A stretch of 64,000 nucleotides of DNA from positions 1-64,000 of the forward strand of contig NZ_JVDT01000266.1 in assembly GCF_001076885.1 (NCBI RefSeq), read 5' to 3'. The stretch comes from Bacillus sp. 522_BSPC (GTDB lineage Bacteria; Bacillota; Bacilli; Bacillales; Cytobacillaceae). Of this stretch, positions 39,000 to 47,699 are shown piece after piece. Each line of letters starts with the position of its first letter. Within the stretch, counting starts at the first letter, position 1. Position numbers and translations under genes: made by a program. The notes beneath the pieces were generated by a model. That model saw nothing but the letters and a program-made list of their open reading frames with translations. It searched no databases and was not told the DNA's origin.

Positions 39000-40820
39000 T
39001 TACCCCTTTATCGCCAATCTTTCTGGGAAAAACAGATTATTAAGCTCTTTAATTTTCGCTAAATCGCATTTTGGAACGCGCTCATATGTTAGAATACCGT
39101 TAATTTCTTGTTCGACATCTGTAAGTTGTGTATAGCAATAGCCCCATAGTCCTTTTGATTGGAAAATTGCTTCCATAATCTTGCGGTATTCTGTTATATA
39201 ATCCTCTGCGTTCTCTACGGAAGTATAGCCCCAGCCGCTTTGATCACCCATTTTAAAAGCAATTCCTCCGAATTCTGTTAACAAGATTGGTTCTCCTTTA
39301 TGAGCGTGATTTGCTGCATACACATCCCATTTACTATGAGCATGGGTAAGTAAATTTTCAACCGTTGAAATAGACTCCTTGAAATATTGATATTTCTCCT
39401 TCTCCTCTGCATTACCATGGCCGTAATTATGAATCGCACAAATGTCTGTATCGGTTGCTTCCCAGCCATCATTGGAGATTACAAGGCGTGTGCCATCAAT
39501 GGCATGGAGCATATGATACATAGTTGTTGAAAAGTGCTGCTGTGTTTTATCAGAATGAATATCTGGAATACCCCAGCTTTCATTAAGTGGCACCCATGTG
39601 ATAATAGACGGATGATTATAATCTCTCTCCACAATTTCCATCCATTCCTTCATTAATCTTGTTGCAGCTGTTTTTGTATAAATAGGTGCTGATGCGCATT
39701 CTCCCCATACTAGAAAACCTAATGTATCTGCATAATGCAAGAAAAGAGGATCTTCTGTTTTTTGATGCTTTCTACAGCCATTAAACCCCATTTCTTTAGC
39801 GAACTCGATATCTTTTTTAAAGTCTTCTGCTTTTGGAGCTGTTAAAAGTCCCTCTGGCCAATACCCTTGATCAAGAACCAGTTTTTGATAATAGGGTTTA
39901 TTATTTAAATAGACCATGCCCTTTTCAGTATGAACTTTACGATAGCCAAAATAGGATTCCACCCGATCTAAAACTGTTCCACTTTCATCACAAAGTTCAA
40001 GAGAAACATCAAATAAATTTGGATGCTCTGGTGACCATGTGTAGCCATCATCATGAAAATTGGTACGAAAAATTTTATTTTGGATAATGTCTACTGCCCG
40101 TTTTTCGGTAATATTGTTCATTTTAATGCGATCTTCTGCAATCAAAGTATTCTTAAACATCATTTTGTAGTTTATATAATAAGTAGCTTTCGAAATATCT
40201 GTTTCTTCATTTAAAGCAAAATCCATCCATACGACGCCGCTATCAAGATCAGATGTAAATCGAACTTTTTCAATATGTTCATTATTTACTTGTTCTACCC
40301 AAACCGTTTGCCAAATTCCTGTCGAATTCGTATACCAAATTGCCCGGGGCTCCTCTTCCCAGAATTGTTTGCCCCGCGGAATCGTTTCATCTTTTAAAGG
40401 ATCATAGACCTTAACAGTAATAATTTGATTTTCTTCTGCTAAATAATTGGAAATATCAAATGAAAACGAAGTATGCCCGCCTTCATGCTCTCCCACGAAT
40501 TGTCCGTTCACATAGACCTTGCTATAATAGTCTACCGCCCCAAAATGCAAGATTGTTTTCTTAGCAGAATCATTAGAAATAACTACTTCTTTTTTATACC
40601 AAACATATTCATGGACAGCTCTTTCTCCAATCCCACTTAATAAAGATTGGTAGACAAACGGAACTTGTATTTCTTTTTCAAATGTTTCTTTATTAAAATA
40701 CTGCTTTTTTTCTCCAATATTGTCATCATCAAACTGAAATTGCCATGTTCCATTTAAGTTAATCCACTCATCACGCACAAACTGAGGGCGCGGGTACTCT
40801 TGTCTCGTCATCTTATACAC
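39000..40820 (-). CDS. Glycoside hydrolase family 2 enzyme (paralog 2)
   Basis: 606 residues. An N-terminal sugar-binding jelly roll (about 1-180; DYYSKVYVNGQFVGEHEGG), an Ig-like middle domain (about 185-295) and a TIM barrel follow GH2 layout. The acid/base Glu is about 414 in WVPLNESWG and the nucleophile Glu about 516 in LLTEFGG. No signal peptide is seen, so it should act in the cytosol on imported oligosaccharide. It lies 8 nt after a related GH2 gene and is the last gene of the importer operon. The bond and sugar it cuts (beta-galactoside, beta-glucuronide or other) cannot be decided here. Confidence 0.9.
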   Translation of the reverse strand: MYKMTRQEYPRPQFVRDEWINLNGTWQFQFDDDNIGEKKQYFNKETFEKEIQVPFVYQSLLSGIGERAVHEYVWYKKEVVISNDSAKKTILHFGAVDYYSKVYVNGQFVGEHEGGHTSFSFDISNYLAEENQIITVKVYDPLKDETIPRGKQFWEEEPRAIWYTNSTGIWQTVWVEQVNNEHIEKVRFTSDLDSGVVWMDFALNEETDISKATYYINYKMMFKNTLIAEDRIKMNNITEKRAVDIIQNKIFRTNFHDDGYTWSPEHPNLFDVSLELCDESGTVLDRVESYFGYRKVHTEKGMVYLNNKPYYQKLVLDQGYWPEGLLTAPKAEDFKKDIEFAKEMGFNGCRKHQKTEDPLFLHYADTLGFLVWGECASAPIYTKTAATRLMKEWMEIVERDYNHPSIITWVPLNESWGIPDIHSDKTQQHFSTTMYHMLHAIDGTRLVISNDGWEATDTDICAIHNYGHGNAEEKEKYQYFKESISTVENLLTHAHSKWDVYAANHAHKGEPILLTEFGGIAFKMGDQSGWGYTSVENAEDYITEYRKIMEAIFQSKGLWGYCYTQLTDVEQEINGILTYERVPKCDLAKIKELNNLFFPERLAIKG

Positions 40821-40828
40821 TCCTATGA

Positions 40829-42571
40829 TTATAATCTTCGAGTATTTACTTGTCTTACTCTCTCAACAGAAACTTTTGGTTTTCTATCGATTGTAAGCAA
40901 GCCATTTACTTCTTGTTGGACATCTGTTAGTTGTGTATAACAATAACCACATACATATTCTAAATCCTGAACTGCATGATGGATGTCTTCAAAACGTTTA
41001 AAAAACGCTTCTTCATCCTTCACTTGATTCCCATATCCCCAGCCTTCCTCTGTTTGAAAAGCAATTCCGCCAAATTCAGAAATAAGGATTGGCTGACCTT
41101 TATATGGGTAATTCTTTGCAAAGGCATAGAAACCTTTATTAAACTGGATGGAATTCGACATTAATTTTTCTTTATCTTCATATCTACTTGCAAGAAGCGC
41201 TCCAAATTCTTCATAGTCATGCAATGTGATAATATCGGAAACAGTATGTTCCCAGCCGTCATTTGTGATTACAGGACGATTGCTATCATATGCTTTTGTT
41301 AAATGATAGATACTTTCTGTAAAAGCTTGTTGCTGTCTGTCATGATGGATATTACCAATACCCCATGATTCATTAAATGGAACCCATGTGATTACACTTG
41401 GATGGTTGTAATTTTGCTTTACAATTTCTAACCATTCATTGGTGAAATTCCGAACAGCTTTGTCACTAAACCCATACGTTGAACCAACCTCTAACCAGAC
41501 AAGAAGACCTTTTTTATCCGCTAAATATAAAAATCTGCTGTCCTCTACTTTTTGGTGCTTCCGTACTCCGTTATAACCCAATTCTAATACTTTATCGATA
41601 TCTTCTTCTAAAGCCGAAACACTTGGTGGAGTTAAATCCGATTCTTCCCAATAGCCTTGGTCTAAAATTAAGCGTTGATATAGCTCTCTATTATTCAGAA
41701 GGATTCTATTTCCTTCAATAGATATCTTACGCATTCCAAAATAGGATTGGACTTCATCCAGTAATACATCTTGATGGTACAATTTAAGAGTCAAATCATA
41801 TAGATTAGGATTTTCTGGACTCCACACCTTCATTGTCCATGGATCCAGTCTTTCTAAAACACTTCCTTTAAGTATTGCTACATTATCAACTATATTTGCC
41901 GTTAATTCATTGATTACTTTGCCATTAAATTGGATTGTTGCTACTACTTTATATCCTTCTGCTGTAAGCGGGATGTCTTTTGTTTCTACTTCTATCGCTA
42001 CTTTTTGCTCATCAAATAATGGTGTAATTTTAGCATGGTTTAAGTGAGCTTCATTTACATACTCCAACCAAACCGGTTTCCATATTCCCGTTGTTTGAAC
42101 ATACCAGCAGCCAAAATTTTCATCATGCCAGCGTTGTTTTCCTCTCGGTTGTGCACAATCCTTTGAATCTTTGACTTTAACAGTCAGTTTATTCTCGCCA
42201 GTTGTCACATAGTTAGCTATATCTACAGAAAAACCATGGTAACCTCCTTGATGAATTGTTACGAGATGACCATTTACATAGATAAACGCCTCATAATCTA
42301 CTCCTTCAAAATGGACAATCGGATGCTTTTGTATATCATCGATTGTAATCGTTCTTTCATACCAAACCGTTTCGTGATGTTCTTGCTGATTAATCCCACT
42401 TGCTTTCGTTTCATAGGTGAACGGCACATTTATGGTTGTGCTCTTTGGAAAAGATGCATACCACTTCTCCTTCTCCCCTACTTTTTTATCATCAAAAGCA
42501 AATTTCCATTCTCCGTCTAGTGAAACCCATTCCGCTCTGTGGAATTGAGGATTTGGATGCCATTCATTCAT
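40829..42571 (-). CDS. Glycoside hydrolase family 2 enzyme (paralog 1)
   Basis: 580 residues with the same GH2 domain order as the next gene. The acid/base Glu is about 401 in WVPFNESWG and the nucleophile about 499 in LISEFGG. Shared phrases such as GVDYEAFIYVNG, SPENPNLYDL, LILDQGYW and GYCYTQLTDVQQEVNG show the two are paralogs, clearly diverged. No signal peptide. Its ATG shares a base with the stop codon of the small membrane protein before it. Two diverged enzymes side by side suggest two linkages or a two-step trimming of one substrate. Confidence 0.9.
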   Translation of the reverse strand: MNEWHPNPQFHRAEWVSLDGEWKFAFDDKKVGEKEKWYASFPKSTTINVPFTYETKASGINQQEHHETVWYERTITIDDIQKHPIVHFEGVDYEAFIYVNGHLVTIHQGGYHGFSVDIANYVTTGENKLTVKVKDSKDCAQPRGKQRWHDENFGCWYVQTTGIWKPVWLEYVNEAHLNHAKITPLFDEQKVAIEVETKDIPLTAEGYKVVATIQFNGKVINELTANIVDNVAILKGSVLERLDPWTMKVWSPENPNLYDLTLKLYHQDVLLDEVQSYFGMRKISIEGNRILLNNRELYQRLILDQGYWEESDLTPPSVSALEEDIDKVLELGYNGVRKHQKVEDSRFLYLADKKGLLVWLEVGSTYGFSDKAVRNFTNEWLEIVKQNYNHPSVITWVPFNESWGIGNIHHDRQQQAFTESIYHLTKAYDSNRPVITNDGWEHTVSDIITLHDYEEFGALLASRYEDKEKLMSNSIQFNKGFYAFAKNYPYKGQPILISEFGGIAFQTEEGWGYGNQVKDEEAFFKRFEDIHHAVQDLEYVCGYCYTQLTDVQQEVNGLLTIDRKPKVSVERVRQVNTRRL

Positions 42572-43008
42572 TAATTTATACCTCCAACTTGTTCATTTCT
42601 TGTCCTATTTATTTTTCGTATAGATTTATTTTTTGCTAAAACTAAGATACCCGCCGACATACATAAAACTAGACTTATAATATCCATGATCGTATAAGAT
42701 AGTGCCCCACATACGAATAGCCAAACTGCGACCTTTACATGGACTTGATCATCTATCATATATTTTTTTGCACAAACTAAATTAATTAACCCGAGACCGA
42801 TTAACAAGGCACCAAACATCCCTATAAATATATAGATACTTCCTACATACGATTCCATTGCTTTCATATAAGCGAACTTAGAATCCTCTACAAGCTTTGC
42901 ACCTTCTACCTTTTTTAATGTCCCATATAGCAAGATCGTAAAGAGACCATCAACAATTTGCCAAACACCCACAATTCTCACTAAATTTCTTTCTAACTTT
43001 CTATTCAT
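42571..43008 (-). CDS. Small four-helix membrane protein in the sugar operon
   Basis: 145 residues, family not recognised. Hydrophobic segments at about 12-28, 52-75, 88-106 and 108-128 suggest four membrane helices. It is fused by one-base stop/start overlaps to the permease before it and the GH2 gene after it, so it is made in step with both. It could stabilise the transporter or be unrelated to transport. I can assign no function. Confidence 0.75.
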   Translation of the reverse strand: MNRKLERNLVRIVGVWQIVDGLFTILLYGTLKKVEGAKLVEDSKFAYMKAMESYVGSIYIFIGMFGALLIGLGLINLVCAKKYMIDDQVHVKVAVWLFVCGALSYTIMDIISLVLCMSAGILVLAKNKSIRKINRTRNEQVGGIN

Positions 43009-43853
43009 TATCCTTTCACCCCTGCAGATAACGACATAGATTCCAAGAAATACTTTTGTGCGAATAGATATAAAATAAAGGTTGGAATAATCGCAAACAA
43101 TGCACCTGCCATTAATAAAGTCGGTTGTGCTTGATACATTCCTTGCAATAATTGTAGACCTGGTGTAATTGGCATCTTTTCTATATCATTAAATACAATG
43201 GACGGCCATAAGAAGTCGTTCCATGATCCCGTAAAGGAGAATAAGGCAACAACCAAAAGTACTGGTTTTACCAATGGCAATATTACTTTTCCTAAAATTT
43301 GAAAATCATTTGCACCATCCATACGGGCAGCCTCATCAAATTCGAGGGGAATATTATTCATAAACTGTCTAACTAGGAAGATATTAAATACTCCAGCAGC
43401 TCCAGGAACAATCATCGCAATCGGTGAATTCACCCATCCAAGGACATCGATAATTTTATAAAGAGGAATAAGATTTACTACTCCTGGAAACATCATCGTT
43501 GCCATTAAAAAAGCAAACAAACCGTTTTTACCCCTAAAATCCAATCTGCTAAATGCGAACGCAGATAATGTAACAACAATTAAAACTAAGATGGTATGTG
43601 ATACAGAAATAACAACTGAATTTGTAAACCAACGTACCAATGGTGTACTTGTATTATCAACTAATAATGTTGTGTAATTTGTAAGTACCCATTCAATCGG
43701 TAAAAATTTAAAGCCCACTGTTTGTAGTTCTATTTCTGATTTAAAGGAGGTTACAACTCCCAATAATAAAGGAATAATCCAAATCACAGCCATGACAAGC
43801 AAAAAGGCAAAAGCAATTATTTTCGGTAGTGGATTGGTTCTTTTACTACTCAT
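43008..43853 (-). CDS. Sugar ABC transporter permease, MalG type
   Basis: 281 residues, six membrane helices. The EAA loop that contacts the ATPase is EFDEAARMDGANDFQILGKVILPLVKP (about 180-205). It pairs with the MalF-type permease encoded 16 nt upstream to form the membrane pore of a CUT1 carbohydrate importer. No ATPase gene is encoded in the operon. Confidence 0.92.
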   Translation of the reverse strand: MSSKRTNPLPKIIAFAFLLVMAVIWIIPLLLGVVTSFKSEIELQTVGFKFLPIEWVLTNYTTLLVDNTSTPLVRWFTNSVVISVSHTILVLIVVTLSAFAFSRLDFRGKNGLFAFLMATMMFPGVVNLIPLYKIIDVLGWVNSPIAMIVPGAAGVFNIFLVRQFMNNIPLEFDEAARMDGANDFQILGKVILPLVKPVLLVVALFSFTGSWNDFLWPSIVFNDIEKMPITPGLQLLQGMYQAQPTLLMAGALFAIIPTFILYLFAQKYFLESMSLSAGVKG

Positions 43854-43869
43854 ACTCTTCCTCCTCTAA

Positions 43870-44793
43870 TTAATTCTTTCTCTCTCTTAAGAAAAAGAAT
43901 TGCAATGATGCAACAACCATTATGCAAAGTCCAAGAATAACAGCCATTGCAGACGAGATTCCAGCAATCGATTGACCTGAACCAAAGGCATTTTGCTGAA
44001 TATCCATTAATAACACTCTCGTTGAGTCTGTTGGGCCACCACCAGTTAACATTAATGGCTGACCATAGACATTAAATTGGGCAATGGTTGTGATAACAAC
44101 CGTATAAAGAATTTGCCCTTTCATACTTGGAAGGGTGATTTTAATAAATTTCTGGAAAGAAGAAGCGCCATCAATGTCTGCTGCTTCATAGTAATCTTTC
44201 GGAATGCCATTCAGTGCCGCTTGGTAAATGATCATATTCCCACCAATCGTCCACCAAACCGTTACTACTACTAGTGCAATCCATGCAAACGGCTGTGTAC
44301 CAGTCCAAACTGTTTCAAGATTAAATATATTATTAATTGGACCATACGTTACGTTAAACATAAGTCCCCAAATGATAATGACAGCAGAAATTGCGAATAA
44401 TGATGGTAGATAGAATAAAGACTGAAAAACTTTCCACAGAGTCGGTTTTGTATTCAATGCCGCTGCAAGAAAGAGAGGTACAAGAATACAAAATGGGACG
44501 GTAAATAGAACAAATAAAAAGGTGTTTTTCAAACCACTATGAAGTTGTTCATAAAAGACGGAATCAGATTGAAGTAATAGTTCTTTATAATTATCCAATC
44601 CAACAAAGGTTGGGGAACTAATCAAATCCCATTCTGTAAAAGAGATATAAATTCCAAAAAAGATTGGAATCAGAAAAAACACTCCAAAAATAATCAAATG
44701 AGGTGCTAAAAATAGCCATGGGGCAAAGGAGGTATTCCTAGTATTTTTCATTTTCATTTGATTCACATATTTCGTAGTGGAAACAGTTTCCAT
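43870..44793 (-). CDS. Sugar ABC transporter permease, MalF type
   Basis: 307 residues, six helices, with the EAA loop YYEAADIDGASSFQKFIKITLPSMKG (about 205-230) and the FNVYGQPLMLTGGGP segment common in CUT1 permeases. GGAAAGGAAG precedes the ATG. A 385-nt gap with an inserted repeat separates it from the binding protein gene, unusual inside such an operon. Confidence 0.92.
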   Translation of the reverse strand: METVSTTKYVNQMKMKNTRNTSFAPWLFLAPHLIIFGVFFLIPIFFGIYISFTEWDLISSPTFVGLDNYKELLLQSDSVFYEQLHSGLKNTFLFVLFTVPFCILVPLFLAAALNTKPTLWKVFQSLFYLPSLFAISAVIIIWGLMFNVTYGPINNIFNLETVWTGTQPFAWIALVVVTVWWTIGGNMIIYQAALNGIPKDYYEAADIDGASSFQKFIKITLPSMKGQILYTVVITTIAQFNVYGQPLMLTGGGPTDSTRVLLMDIQQNAFGSGQSIAGISSAMAVILGLCIMVVASLQFFFLRERKN

Positions 44794-44959
44794 ACACCCT
44801 ACTTCCTTTCCTCTTGCTTTTATTAAAGTAAGATTCGTAGATCCTATACAATTAAAACTTATAGTCTAAATGCACTTATTTTCTTACTAGCAACTTTGAT
44901 TTCTGTATGTAGGCTGTTGACTATTCTAAATAGATTGGGCCGTTTTGTTGATATTAGCT

Positions 44960-45078
44960 GCAGCTGAATACACTTCGCTTTTTGCTGGCAAGGTTTTAGT
45001 CATCGCGAGCATAACTAGTCATGTTTCCACGTATCTCGCTCGTTTTACCCGGTTGCGCCTTTCGTGTATTCAGTCTGC
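44960..45078. repeat. Inverted-end intergenic repeat, copy A
   Basis: 119 nt with ends GCAGCTGAATACAC (44960-44973) and GTGTATTCAGTCTGC (45064-45078), which are imperfect inverted repeats. The left end continues TTCGCTT and the right half contains TCTCGCT, both shared with the copy at 53748-53861. It has no ORF. It lies in the 44794-45178 gap between the binding protein and permease genes, where no other feature is evident. Confidence 0.75.
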
Positions 45079-45178
45079 TTAAGATTGGCTATCCTTCCTT
45101 TTCCTGCATGTTTTCAATTATCTAAGAACCCCTAAAATCCCAACTCAAAAAGTAAACACTTTCATTTTTATTCGAAAA

Positions 45179-46447
45179 TCAATTATTCGAATTATCTTTT
45201 TCTACCTTTGCAGATATTTCTTTTTCCATATCCTCTAATGCTTTGTCCGTTTCTGTTTTGGAGAATACAACATCGCCCGCTTTCGAATCAAGCAATTCAG
45301 AAACATAACCATTGTATTTGTAGTCAAATATTTTTAATGTTGCTTGTTGTTCTGGTGTTGCTAAAAAGAATGATTGTGGCATTGCTTTATATTCTTCATT
45401 TTCTAATAGAGAAAGCGTTGCTGGGTTTTGACCGGATTTTGCCCATTCCATTGAATTATCACGAACCCAATCTAGAAACTCAACGACACCTTTTGCTTTT
45501 TCTTCGCTACGAGAATCATCTTTAAACATGACAAATTGGTGTGAGGAAGACCAGTTCACTGCTTTAGATAAGTCATCTGATAATTGCGGAGCGTTTGTTA
45601 ATCCCCAATTTATCTTTGACTCTTTAATTTGGTTTTGCATCCAAATTCCTTCTGGTAGAAAAACAACTTTTCCAGTTAAGAACATTTGCGTAGGATCTTC
45701 TCCATCCTTTGTCGTATAGCCAGCCTTCACATAATCTCTCCACAAATTAAAAGTATCTTTCGCTGCTTGGTTAACTAAAGTTGGTTGAATGCCGTCTTCT
45801 GTTAGCTCACCGCCATTTTGTGCATATAGTGACAAGAAATTAGGCTTCAGCCATGTTACCCCTAGTGCTCTGATTTTATCCTTTTGCGCTTGCTCACCAA
45901 CTTGTTTAATCTCATCAAATGTTACAATATTATCATCCAATGCTGTCGGTAAATACTTATCCACTAAATCTTTATTGTAATAAAGTCCGAAAGTATGAAT
46001 ATCTAATGGAATACTATAACGCTCTGAATCTAGTTCTCCAATCTTCCAAGCCTCCGCAACATAATTGTCTGCCTTAATTTCTGGAAAATCGGCGAGCAAA
46101 TCATTATAAGCAGTTAACATGCCATTATCTTTAAACTGTTTAATTCGTTCTGCATGGACGATTGTTAAATCTGGAATATTCTTTTTGGAGTTTACAATTG
46201 TCGGAATCTTCGTATACATGTCCGTTTCTTTTAATGAAACGTTTTTAATTTTGTATTCAGGATTCGTCTTATTATATTCATTTACCATTGCCTGCATGTT
46301 TTTCCCGTCAGGCCCTGTGAATGGATTCCAAAACGTAATTTCGTTTTTGGAACTGCTACTAGCTTCCGAATCTCCACAGCCTGCTAAAATACCAATTGAA
46401 AGCCCAATTACCCCAAGATACTTCCAAAGCTTACTCTTTGCCCCCAC
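45179..46447 (-). CDS. Sugar-binding lipoprotein of ABC importer
   Basis: 422 residues. A lipoprotein signal peptide ends in LAGC (Cys near residue 24), followed by a Ser-rich tether and an extracellular solute-binding family 1 fold beginning EITFWNPFTGPDGKNMQAMV. It should be anchored outside the membrane and deliver oligosaccharide to the two downstream permeases. AGGAGGAATT precedes the ATG. It is the first gene of the locus, directly behind the regulated promoter. Confidence 0.93.
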   Translation of the reverse strand: MGAKSKLWKYLGVIGLSIGILAGCGDSEASSSSKNEITFWNPFTGPDGKNMQAMVNEYNKTNPEYKIKNVSLKETDMYTKIPTIVNSKKNIPDLTIVHAERIKQFKDNGMLTAYNDLLADFPEIKADNYVAEAWKIGELDSERYSIPLDIHTFGLYYNKDLVDKYLPTALDDNIVTFDEIKQVGEQAQKDKIRALGVTWLKPNFLSLYAQNGGELTEDGIQPTLVNQAAKDTFNLWRDYVKAGYTTKDGEDPTQMFLTGKVVFLPEGIWMQNQIKESKINWGLTNAPQLSDDLSKAVNWSSSHQFVMFKDDSRSEEKAKGVVEFLDWVRDNSMEWAKSGQNPATLSLLENEEYKAMPQSFFLATPEQQATLKIFDYKYNGYVSELLDSKAGDVVFSKTETDKALEDMEKEISAKVEKDNSNN

Positions 46448-46490
46448 AATAATTCCTCCTTTTTATTTAACTCATTACTCATCTAAATTC

Positions 46491-46508
46491 TTTAACTAAA
46501 AAGTTAAA
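46491..46508. promoter_or_regulatory. Operator palindrome 1 (binding protein side)
   Basis: TTTAACTAAAAAGTTAAA, an inverted repeat with 7 of 8 matching arm positions. It is nearly identical to the site at 46645-46662 and lies about 23-40 nt downstream of the predicted start of the importer transcript. It is the likely binding site of the divergent ArsR-type regulator. Confidence 0.7.
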
Positions 46509-46537
46509 GTTTATCTTTCAAACCTTTTTACATTACT

Positions 46538-46566
46538 AATTTAACAACTCAAGAAAGCGTTGTCAA
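46538..46566 (-). promoter_or_regulatory. Sigma-A promoter of the sugar importer operon
   Basis: A consensus TTGACA (46561-46566) and TAAATT (46538-46543) on the minus strand with exactly 17 nt between. The importer genes lie directly downstream. Confidence 0.75.
46552..46565. promoter_or_regulatory. cre-like catabolite repression site
   Basis: AGAAAGCGTTGTCA matches 12 of 14 positions of the optimal cre TGAAAGCGTTTTCA, including the central CG. It overlaps the -35 hexamer of the importer promoter, so CcpA binding there would block transcription when preferred sugars are present. Confidence 0.6.
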
Positions 46567-46598
46567 TGCTATTTTGTCAATATTTAAAGTGTTTTCTA

Positions 46599-46627
46599 TT
46601 GCGGTTAAACACTACGAATGATATAAT
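46599..46627 (+). promoter_or_regulatory. Sigma-A promoter of the ArsR-type regulator
   Basis: TTGCGG (46599-46604) and a perfect TATAAT (46622-46627) with a 17-nt spacer. Transcription would start near 46634, just before operator 2. Confidence 0.65.
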
Positions 46628-46644
46628 AAATAAACAAGCTATTG

Positions 46645-46662
46645 TTTAACTAAATAGTTAAA
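46645..46662. promoter_or_regulatory. Operator palindrome 2 (regulator side)
   Basis: TTTAACTAAATAGTTAAA has perfect 8-bp arms around AA. It abuts the AGGAGG ribosome site of the regulator gene and lies about +11 to +28 of its transcript, so binding would give autorepression. Confidence 0.75.
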
Positions 46663-46672
46663 GGAGGTCCCC

Positions 46673-47590
46673 ATGCAAATACAAATTTCAAAGGATTATT
46701 TTCATATTTACCAAGCACTTGCTAGCGAAACAAGAATTGAGATTATTGAAATCCTTGCTAAAAACAATATGAATATATCTGATTTAGCAAAACAATTAGG
46801 TATAAGTGCCGCTATCGTTACCCGTCATATTCAAAAGCTAGAAGAAGCAGGAATCGTTAAATCGGAAAGAACCCCGGGAAAATCAGGACTGCAGAAAATA
46901 GTCTATTTAGCGATAGACAATATTGAAATTCATTTTCCAAGAAAAATATTTAAAGAATATCAACTCCACCAGACAGATTTAAAAATTGGTCATTATACTG
47001 ATTTTTCCGCTATGCCTACTTGCGGAATTGCAACAGAAAAAGAAATCATCGGGAAAGCGGATGATCCTAAATTTTTTATGGATAGCCAAAGAGTAGATGC
47101 ACAGCTATTATGGTTATCTAAAGGATTTGTAGAGTACAAAATCCCAAATTTACTAGGACCAAATGAAATTCCAGAAATGGTAGAAATCAGTCTAGAGCTT
47201 GCATCTGAGTTTCCGATTTCCAATAATGTATGGCCAAGTGATATAACGTTTTACTTAAATAACGTGGAGATTGGCACCTACACTGTGCCTGGAAATTTTT
47301 CTGATGTGAGAGGTCGCTATACGCCAAAATGGTGGAATGATAAATTTAGTCAGTACGGCCTTTTAAAAACAATCAGGGTAAATAAAATGGATACAGGTAT
47401 TGATGGGGAGCCGTTTTCTAGTGTCACGATTAATGATTTACAATTAGAGAACTCCCCCTTTCTCACTTTGAAAATTGCGGTTAAAGAAGATTCAGAAAGA
47501 GTTGGTGGGATGACTTTATTTGGGGAACATTTTGGAAACCATAAGCAAAATATACAGATTGGGATATATTATTTGGAGAAGGAAAATTAA
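46673..47590 (+). CDS. ArsR-type HTH regulator with large C-terminal sensor domain
   Basis: 305 residues, far longer than ordinary ArsR repressors (about 100). The winged helix covers about residues 10-80 (ALASETRIEIIEILAKNNMNIS, then LAKQLGISAAIVTRHIQKLEEAGIVK). The remaining 220 residues are beta-rich with many aromatic residues (GLLGPNEIPEM, FYLNNVEIGTYTVPG, RGRYTPKWWND) and may bind a carbohydrate; I know no name for this domain. The metal-binding cysteines of classical ArsR proteins are absent. It is divergent from the importer operon, and twin palindromes sit between them. Confidence 0.88.
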   Translation: MQIQISKDYFHIYQALASETRIEIIEILAKNNMNISDLAKQLGISAAIVTRHIQKLEEAGIVKSERTPGKSGLQKIVYLAIDNIEIHFPRKIFKEYQLHQTDLKIGHYTDFSAMPTCGIATEKEIIGKADDPKFFMDSQRVDAQLLWLSKGFVEYKIPNLLGPNEIPEMVEISLELASEFPISNNVWPSDITFYLNNVEIGTYTVPGNFSDVRGRYTPKWWNDKFSQYGLLKTIRVNKMDTGIDGEPFSSVTINDLQLENSPFLTLKIAVKEDSERVGGMTLFGEHFGNHKQNIQIGIYYLEKEN

Positions 47591-47601
47591 TATAGCAAAA
47601 T

Positions 47602-47639
47602 AAAAAGAAATGACCGTTTCCATTCTGTCATTTCTTTTT
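47602..47639. terminator. Bidirectional terminator between regulator and priA
   Basis: A perfect 13-bp stem, AAAAAGAAATGAC with GTCATTTCTTTTT, around a 12-nt loop. It serves the convergent regulator gene and priA. Confidence 0.8.
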
Positions 47640-47699
47640 ATTTTCATTTTCACGTTGAAGGTTAATAGCCAACAGTAGCATCGTTTGTAACAGTCATCA

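Noticed and set aside
42436-42639. Plus-strand frames antisense to the GH2 gene start
   Set aside because: No ribosome site and no resemblance to known families; explained by the minus-strand genes.
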